Source of the DNA: Gammaproteobacteria bacterium MOLA455
Lineage (GTDB): Bacteria > Pseudomonadota > Gammaproteobacteria > Pseudomonadales > Porticoccaceae
Length of the DNA: 64,000 nt
Assembly: GCA_000511875.1 (NCBI GenBank)
Contig: AZIN01000001.1
Location: 248,001 to 312,000 of the forward strand
Reading direction: 5' to 3'
The notes beneath the pieces are model-generated. The model made no database searches and was not told the DNA's origin. It was given only the letters and a program-made list of their open reading frames with translations. A program made the position numbers and the translations under genes. Shown here piece by piece: positions 58,515 to 64,000 of this stretch (within the stretch, counting starts at the first letter, position 1; every line of letters starts with the position of its first letter).

Positions 58515-59582
58515 ATGGATTTACAGCCTGTAGAAAACATCAATATTGAACCACCAGTGGTTCTGATTACGCCAGCAGAATTGAAGCGTAAAATCCCGCT
58601 GACTGATAAAGCTCGCGGCGTAATATCCAAAGGTCGCAAGGATATCGAGAATATTCTCGAGCGCAAAGATCACCGCCTGATAGTTGTGGTGGGTCCCTGC
58701 TCTATTCACGATCTTGAAGCTGCTCATGACTACGCCAACAGACTTAAAGCACTGGAAGAGAAAGTCGGCGATACGCTATTAATTGTTATGCGTGTCTATT
58801 TTGAAAAGCCTCGCACCACCACTGGCTGGAAAGGGTTGATCAACGACCCGTTTATGAATGACTCTTTTAAAATTACCGATGGCCTGCATATTGGTCGTCA
58901 GCTGCTCCATGATATTTCTGAAATTGGCCTGCCCACTGCCACTGAAGCGCTGGACCCCATTTCACCTCAGTATCTGCAAGACCTGATTGCCTGGTCCGCT
59001 ATTGGTGCTCGCACCACTGAGTCACAGACTCACCGCGAAATGGCCTCTGGCCTATCGTCATCTATTGGCTTTAAAAACGGTACTGATGGCAGCTTGACCG
59101 TAGCCATCAATGCGTTGCAGTCGGTCTCCAGCCCGCACCGTTTTTTGGGGATTAATTCAGATGGCAATGTGTCGATTATTACTACCAAGGGAAACCCCTA
59201 TGCACACGTGGTGTTGCGCGGCGGTAATGGCAAGCCTAACTATGATTCAGTCAGCGTCTCAATCTGCGAGCAAGAACTGATTGCCGCCGGTGTCGACGCC
59301 AATATTATGGTCGATTGCAGCCACGCAAACTCCAATAAAGACCATAATCTGCAGCCTCTGGTTATGGACAACGTTGCCAACCAAATTGTTGAGGGCAATA
59401 AATCCATTATCGGTGTAATGATCGAAAGCAATATCAATGCTGGCAATCAGAAGCTCTCAAGTAACCCGGATGATATGGCCTACGGTGTCTCGGTTACGGA
59501 TGCCTGCATTGATTGGGAGACCACTGAAAACACATTGACCTCCATGGCAGACAAGCTACGCACTATATTAAAATCTCGCTAA
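58515..59582 (+). CDS. aroG: 3-deoxy-D-arabino-heptulosonate-7-phosphate synthase (class I)
   Basis: DAHP synthase starts the shikimate pathway by joining PEP and erythrose-4-phosphate. The 355-residue protein has VVGPCSIHD, RVYFEKPRTTTGWKGL, GARTTESQTHREMASGL, VDCSHANSNKD and GVMIESNI of the AroF/G/H group. Which feedback effector it responds to cannot be read reliably. The ribosome site (AGGAAC) and a good terminator bracket it. Confidence 0.95.
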   Translation: MDLQPVENINIEPPVVLITPAELKRKIPLTDKARGVISKGRKDIENILERKDHRLIVVVGPCSIHDLEAAHDYANRLKALEEKVGDTLLIVMRVYFEKPRTTTGWKGLINDPFMNDSFKITDGLHIGRQLLHDISEIGLPTATEALDPISPQYLQDLIAWSAIGARTTESQTHREMASGLSSSIGFKNGTDGSLTVAINALQSVSSPHRFLGINSDGNVSIITTKGNPYAHVVLRGGNGKPNYDSVSVSICEQELIAAGVDANIMVDCSHANSNKDHNLQPLVMDNVANQIVEGNKSIIGVMIESNINAGNQKLSSNPDDMAYGVSVTDACIDWETTENTLTSMADKLRTILKSR

Positions 59583-59599
59583 GCCTGCGGGCCTGATGT

Positions 59600-59637
59600 A
59601 AAAAAGCCCCTGCTCTGTAAAGATCTGGGGCTTTTTT
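59600..59637 (+). terminator. rho-independent terminator after aroG
   Basis: An A run plus GCCCC pairs with GGGGC plus six T around a 15-base loop. It lies 18 bases after the aroG stop. Confidence 0.88.
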
Positions 59638-59766
59638 GTCGCCGTACTATTCTAGATCGCATTATTTGTAACCCTGCTAATAGCATCAAAACAATTCGCC
59701 CTGGTATCCATAACAGCGTATTGTTAAACCGATTCTAACTCTCAACTAATAACGTTTAAGAGCACT

Positions 59767-60471
59767 ATGATTAGATTACTGTTACTCGTCGCGATTATCT
59801 TTTCAATCTGGTATTGGTGGACAACGGTATCCCGTTTGCCCCAAGAAAAACGTCGTGCCTTTCTTTGGCGCAGCGCATTTTGGCTGGTGCTTGGCGCATC
59901 GGTTATGCTAGTGGCAACTGGACGCATGCATTGGCTTGGCGCCGGTCTTGCAGTTCTGGTTCCAGTGCTTAAAGGAACTTTTGCAGTAGGTCTCCGTGCC
60001 CTGCCGTTCCTACAGATCTTAAGTCGCTTCAAAACCAGCCCTTCGCAATTCCGCACCAAATCCCTAGCCGTTGAAGTGAATTTCTCGACTCGGCAAATGG
60101 ACGGCGAAGTGCTCGCCGGCGAGTTTGCCGGGCGCCGCCTCTCAGATCTAAGTGCCTCTGAAGCGCAAACGCTCAGTGATAGCCTGCGTAAAACCGACAG
60201 GGAGTCCTTTGTACTGATGCAGGCTTATATGATGCGCAGTGGCCGAGGTGGGGATGAGCAGTCGCAATATGACTCTTCAGCAAATAGTTTTTCTGACCTG
60301 TCCGATGACGAAGCGCTTAAAATTTTAGGCCTAGAAAGCGGTGCCTCCAAAGAGGATATTGGCAAAGCTCACAAACGACTGATGCAGCGCCTGCACCCGG
60401 ATCGCGGTGGCAGCGACTATCTGGCGGCTAAAATTAATGCGGCCAAAGATCAGCTCTTATCTCGCGTGTAG
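59767..60471 (+). CDS. membrane-anchored DnaJ-domain protein
   Basis: The 234-residue protein has two or three N-terminal membrane segments (residues 4-19, 35-55 and perhaps 60-75), a middle region without recognised motif ([14 protein letters not shown]), and a short C-terminal J domain with the essential HPD in [20 protein letters not shown] near residue 209. The layout resembles TIM14/Pam18-like and other short membrane J proteins. The usual partner is a DnaK-type chaperone, not present in the window. Confidence 0.87.
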   Translation: MIRLLLLVAIIFSIWYWWTTVSRLPQEKRRAFLWRSAFWLVLGASVMLVATGRMHWLGAGLAVLVPVLKGTFAVGLRALPFLQILSRFKTSPSQFRTKSLAVEVNFSTRQMDGEVLAGEFAGRRLSDLSASEAQTLSDSLRKTDRESFVLMQAYMMRSGRGGDEQSQYDSSANSFSDLSDDEALKILGLESGASKEDIGKAHKRLMQRLHPDRGGSDYLAAKINAAKDQLLSRV

Positions 60472-60498
60472 CCAAAGCCCCAATATACTGAGCAACCT

Positions 60499-62301
60499 AT
60501 GCATCACAGGCAAGATTTTGATCCCGCAAGTAAGATTAATTGGAAGATATTTCAGGTTATCTGGCCCTACCTACTCGAATACAAAGTTCGTATTGGTATC
60601 GCCATTGTCTGTTTGGTGCTATCCAAAGCGGCCAGTGTCTACGGTCCTTTTTTACTCAAAGATATAGTCGATACCCTGAGCCCTGGCGCTAGCGGTGGCG
60701 CTGCGCCAAGTATCCCCAACCTGATGGCAGTGCCCATCGGACTGGTACTCGCCTATGGCTTCGCGCGCTTTTCGATGATCATTCTCGGGGAAGTCCGCGA
60801 TACAGTTTTCGGTCGGGTAACCGAGCGGGCCATGCGTCGTGTTGGTTTGCAGGTGTTCAATCATGTCCACAGCTTAGATCTAGACTTTCACCTCAACCGC
60901 CGCACCGGTGGTTTGGCCAGAGATATAGAGCGCGGCACCAACGGTATCAGCTTTTTGATGCGCTTTTTTGTGTTTAACATCGCCCCTACCCTGATTGAAA
61001 TCAGCCTGGTGATCGGCCTGCTGTTTTATAACTATGGCATCGAATTCGCGGCTATCACCATGGCCTCTGTGGTTCTGTATATTTTCTTTTCCATGATCAC
61101 CACTGACTGGCGCACTCAGTTTGTCCGCCAGGCTAATAAAGCTGATTCCGCAGCCAGCACTCGATCTATCGACAGCCTATTAAATTATGAAACGGTGAAA
61201 TACTTTACCAATGAAAAGCATGAGGCGCGTCTCTATGACGATGCATTAGCCGACTGGGAAAACGCAAGACGCAAGAATCGCCTGTCGTTACTCTCACTCA
61301 ATGCGGGTCAGGCACTGATTATTACCGCAGCCATGACCGCCATGATGTGGCTGGCCGCGCTGCGAGTCGTCGAGGGTGCCATGACTATTGGTGACTTTGT
61401 CTTGATCAATGCTTTTATGATGCAGTTGTTTATGCCGCTTAATTTTCTCGGTTTTGTCTACAGGGAAATTAAAGGGTCCATGGCCAATATCGAGAATATG
61501 TTTGCCCTGATGGACCTGAGCAGTAAAGTCCAAGATACCCCGTCCGCGCCTCAGCTCAATGTCACCCAGGGGCATATACGCTTTGACCAGGTCTGCTTTG
61601 ACTATCAGCCAAACCGGCAGATTCTGAAAAACATCAGCTTTGAAATCCAGCCAGGCGAAAAAGTCGCCATCGTGGGCGCCAGTGGTGCCGGAAAATCGAC
61701 CCTAGTAAAGCTATTATTCCGTTTTTACGATCCAACTCAGGGCAGTATTTCCATTGATGGCCAGGATATTCGCAGCGTCTCCCAGCATTCCCTGCGCGGG
61801 GCCATCGGCATAGTGCCACAGGATACGGTACTCTTTAACAGCAGCATCTTTGATAATATTCGCTATGGCAAGCCGGAAGCCAGCGACGAAGACGTCCACA
61901 ACACTATCCGTATGGCTCATCTCGAAGCCTTTGTTAAGCAATTACCGGATGGTGTTGAGACCCTAGTAGGTGAGCGAGGTTTAAAGCTATCCGGCGGCGA
62001 AAAGCAACGAGTTGCCATCGCCAGAACCATTCTTAAGCGACCACCTATTCTGCTGTTTGATGAGGCCACCTCCTCTCTAGACAGCAACTCCGAACGCTCT
62101 ATATTGGTCGCACTGGAAGAGATCGCTGAGGGCCACACCAGCTTGGTTATTGCCCACCGCTTGTCGACCATTGTTGATGCGGACAAGATTGTGGTGCTCG
62201 ATCAGGGCTCCATTGTGGAGCAGGGAAATCATGAGCAATTGCTTGCATTAAATGGCCGCTACGCTGAACTCTGGTCCACGCAGCTTAAATCACGCCGCTA
62301 A
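60499..62301 (+). CDS. ABC transporter, Atm1/HMT1 type (permease-ATPase half transporter)
   Basis: The 600-residue half-transporter has six predicted membrane segments in the first 320 residues, the intracellular loop GGLARDIERGTNGISFLMRF, and an ATPase with Walker A GASGAGKST near residue 394, signature LSGGEKQR and Walker B ILLFDEATSSLD. The Atm1 family exports glutathione-linked or iron-sulfur-related compounds and heavy-metal conjugates. The loop motif LNYETVKYFTNE is the Atm1 hallmark. It begins 27 bases after the J-protein gene. Confidence 0.93.
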   Translation: MHHRQDFDPASKINWKIFQVIWPYLLEYKVRIGIAIVCLVLSKAASVYGPFLLKDIVDTLSPGASGGAAPSIPNLMAVPIGLVLAYGFARFSMIILGEVRDTVFGRVTERAMRRVGLQVFNHVHSLDLDFHLNRRTGGLARDIERGTNGISFLMRFFVFNIAPTLIEISLVIGLLFYNYGIEFAAITMASVVLYIFFSMITTDWRTQFVRQANKADSAASTRSIDSLLNYETVKYFTNEKHEARLYDDALADWENARRKNRLSLLSLNAGQALIITAAMTAMMWLAALRVVEGAMTIGDFVLINAFMMQLFMPLNFLGFVYREIKGSMANIENMFALMDLSSKVQDTPSAPQLNVTQGHIRFDQVCFDYQPNRQILKNISFEIQPGEKVAIVGASGAGKSTLVKLLFRFYDPTQGSISIDGQDIRSVSQHSLRGAIGIVPQDTVLFNSSIFDNIRYGKPEASDEDVHNTIRMAHLEAFVKQLPDGVETLVGERGLKLSGGEKQRVAIARTILKRPPILLFDEATSSLDSNSERSILVALEEIAEGHTSLVIAHRLSTIVDADKIVVLDQGSIVEQGNHEQLLALNGRYAELWSTQLKSRR

Positions 62302-62480
62302 GCTCGCAACAACTTAAGCTTGAGCCATAGCGCGGTCTGAACCGCTGCTGGTTCAACTATTAGTGTTAACCAGTTCGCACAATTCACGCCAGCCGGTTGC
62401 GGTACTTTGGCCAGAGCATAAAATCGCCACAATCGTAATCAATAAGTGTTGGCATGGAGCTGACAGGGAGCTTAAACGGA

Positions 62481-63158
62481 ATGGGCATCAACATAAAAAA
62501 CATCACTCGATTAATCACTGGCGCCGCACTCATTCTTCTTGGCACTGCAGCTATCGCCGCGCCAGTGGAGATAAGCTATCAGGGTGCTGGCACATCAACC
62601 TCCCTTAACACGATGACAAATGGCTCAGTGAATGCTGGGCTTAGCGCAATAACCGTCGACGGCACAAATAGCCTAGCGCTGAATACCTCCAATAGCACTA
62701 TGGCTGGCACCTGGTCAGCGACAGCTAATAGCTACACAGATATTCAAAATGGCGCAGGGAAATATAATCGCGGGCGCAACGGTGCCGAAAAATACGCCAA
62801 AGCCGGATATCTGTTTAGCCTACTGGATAATTCCGAGAGCCTCAGCGACACCGCGGCAAAATTCAACGCACTAGTTAACTATGTTATCTGGGACATCATG
62901 GGTAGCGTTCCCGAACTCAAAGACAAGCGCGAAAAGACTTTGGTCAAAGATCTTAAGAAAAGAGCCGACAGAAACAAACGATTTGATTGGTCAACCACAA
63001 TGGAAGTCTATAGCGCCAATGATCGCGGTATCACCAGAGAGTTTTTTGCAGTACTGCCGCCCATTGCAACACCGATCCCCAGTGCACTGTTTTTGTTTGG
63101 CTCAATGGCCCTTGGCTTGTTTGGCATAGTGACACGCAAGCGGGCAGCCAGCACTTAG
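62481..63158 (+). CDS. PEP-CTERM-like exported surface protein
   Basis: The start is probably the ATG at 62481, since GGGAG precedes it and it puts the signal peptide (ALILLGTAAIAAP) at the N-terminus; the upstream ATG at 62454 adds nine residues. The 225-residue protein ends in PIPSALFLFGSMALGLFGIVTRKRAA, where a Pro-rich motif, a hydrophobic helix and a basic cluster form a C-terminal sorting signal of the PEP-CTERM/VPxxA type. The rest includes YAKAGYLFSLLD and NYVIWDIMGS, as in other proteins of this class. No exosortase gene is in the window. Confidence 0.75.
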   Translation: MGINIKNITRLITGAALILLGTAAIAAPVEISYQGAGTSTSLNTMTNGSVNAGLSAITVDGTNSLALNTSNSTMAGTWSATANSYTDIQNGAGKYNRGRNGAEKYAKAGYLFSLLDNSESLSDTAAKFNALVNYVIWDIMGSVPELKDKREKTLVKDLKKRADRNKRFDWSTTMEVYSANDRGITREFFAVLPPIATPIPSALFLFGSMALGLFGIVTRKRAAST

Positions 63159-63275
63159 GATAGCTGCCCAATCAGCGCCCTCGCCCATCTGCTCGGCTGC
63201 GAAGGTTCCCCCTAACAGATAGGTGGGAGATTTTTTAATCTATGGCGTTTACCTTCGGCATACACCACCAACTAT

Positions 63276-64000
63276 TTACCGCGCCACTGAACAAACAAAG
63301 TGGATATAGCGCCCCAACCATTTAAACGGTTCCTCCACTGAGTACCGCAACTCCATATCTATGACTGCGCCGGCATCCTCATGACCACCACGCTGAGTGG
63401 TGACATAGTCATGAAAAACTCTTATCCCTGCACTGTAATCGGTTGTCAGCCCAGCCTGCTCTACCCACTGCTGCACAGCATTCGGTTGCAGCGGTGCGCC
63501 AGGGGTAAGGCTTTTCGGATGTGCGGAGAACTCTCCTTGCAAAACATTGAAGTTACCGCGAATTAAATTGCGATAAACCAGCGCACTTTGATTGTAAAAC
63601 GTCAACGATAAGAGGCCTTTAGGTAGTAGATAGTTTTGCACATCTGCAATCAATAACTCTGGCTCAGCCAACCATTCGATCAATGCGTGACTCATTACCA
63701 GATCAAATTTACCTAGATTTTCACTTTTAAGGGTTTGATAAGGCTGCTGATACCAGCTAATTTGATCCACTACCCCCGCTTCCTGCGCGAGCTTCTGCGC
63801 CGCCTCGAGCATCTGTTGAGAGAGATCGTTATAGACTACCTGATGGCCCAGTTTGGCTAGCGCTACAGTCAACTGCCCCAAACCACCGCCAATATCGAGA
63901 ATACGCAATGGCGTCTGCGTTTCTAAATCGGGCAGCACTGCCAACAGATCGCGCCAGATAATTGCCAGGCGTATATCCCCTTTTAGTCCCCCATAGACTT
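63276..64000 (-). CDS. cmoM: SAM-dependent methyltransferase, CmoM/SmtA type (5' end outside the window)
   Basis: The frame is open to the window edge, so the first residues are missing. The visible part has VYGGLKGDIR, which matches the family's start region, the SAM motif LDIGGGLGQL, DLSQQML, and the later RVFHDYV and GRYIHFV, together diagnostic of CmoM. In E. coli CmoM methylates the carboxyl group of cmo5U34 in tRNA to mcmo5U. The CmoA/CmoB partners are not in the window. Assignment is by motifs; other small-molecule methyltransferases share the core. Confidence 0.85.
   Translation of the reverse strand, partial: VYGGLKGDIRLAIIWRDLLAVLPDLETQTPLRILDIGGGLGQLTVALAKLGHQVVYNDLSQQMLEAAQKLAQEAGVVDQISWYQQPYQTLKSENLGKFDLVMSHALIEWLAEPELLIADVQNYLLPKGLLSLTFYNQSALVYRNLIRGNFNVLQGEFSAHPKSLTPGAPLQPNAVQQWVEQAGLTTDYSAGIRVFHDYVTTQRGGHEDAGAVIDMELRYSVEEPFKWLGRYIHFVCSVAR

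Noticed and set aside
63181-63237. Possible terminator between the PEP-CTERM-like gene and cmoM
   Set aside because: The pairing of CCCATCTG with CAGATAGGTGGG is imperfect (four-base bulge) and the stem is interrupted, so I do not list it, although a T run follows.

Overview
The window looks like the chromosome of a marine gammaproteobacterium of the Cellvibrionales/SAR92 type. This placement is inferred from gene content and order, not from a marker-gene tree. Coding density is high and most genes are housekeeping genes. Two long stretches keep an order I recall from Pseudomonas and partly from E. coli: ftsK | trxB-aat-bpt-infA | clpA-clpS | cspD | icd | rluE-nudJ-mnmA-hflD-purB-roxA with aceA nearby, and tRNA genes-folD-(insertion)-cysS-glnS | ppiB-lpxH.

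Layout. Positions 1-5500 are accessory and mostly on the minus strand. They hold a decayed H-NOX/histidine-kinase/response-regulator locus (the sensor ORF is intact, the kinase is deleted and frameshifted, the regulator has an in-frame stop), a headless outer-membrane barrel remnant, a small intact barrel protein, and five small genes of which four encode lipoprotein-like exported proteins. These sit where lolA usually follows ftsK. Positions 5569-21142 hold cell division, thioredoxin reductase, the N-end-rule machinery (Aat, Bpt, ClpA, ClpS), IF-1, isocitrate dehydrogenase, rRNA/tRNA modification, purine synthesis and a ribosomal oxygenase. An 88-bp array of eight 11-bp repeats lies between ftsK and trxB. 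Positions 21173-29078 hold gamma-glutamyltransferase, a GNAT enzyme, and a glyoxylate-shunt block (rraA-like, glcB, a divergent LysR regulator, aceA). Isocitrate dehydrogenase, which competes for the same substrate and carries the phosphorylatable Ser region, is also in the window.

Positions 29256-39074 hold a serine hydrolase, a dihydroorotate-dehydrogenase-like protein fused to a PyrK-like reductase, fadB without fadA, a PLP decarboxylase, a methyltransferase and tex. Three tRNA genes (Pro, Arg, His) lead into folD. Between folD and cysS sits an inserted segment: a crotonase that lacks both catalytic glutamates, a GDPD phosphodiesterase, a destroyed glpD, and a long imperfect palindrome. 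Positions 43236-50267 hold cysS, glnS, ppiB, lpxH, a Bax-inhibitor-1 protein, tusE and trmA. Positions 50279-64000 hold a DUF2489 protein, rmuC, an AddB/AddA-like nuclease-helicase pair, a DAHP synthase, a membrane-anchored J protein, an Atm1-type ABC exporter, a PEP-CTERM-like surface protein, and a cmoM-like methyltransferase cut by the window edge.

I found no CRISPR array, prophage, transposase or rRNA operon. The most notable observations are the broken H-NOX circuit whose surviving sensor has Asn where the heme-ligating His is expected, the 11-bp repeat array, the PyrD-PyrK fusion, the glpD pseudogene beside its partner gene, and a recurrent habit of short (11-17 bp) tandem duplications in intergenic DNA.
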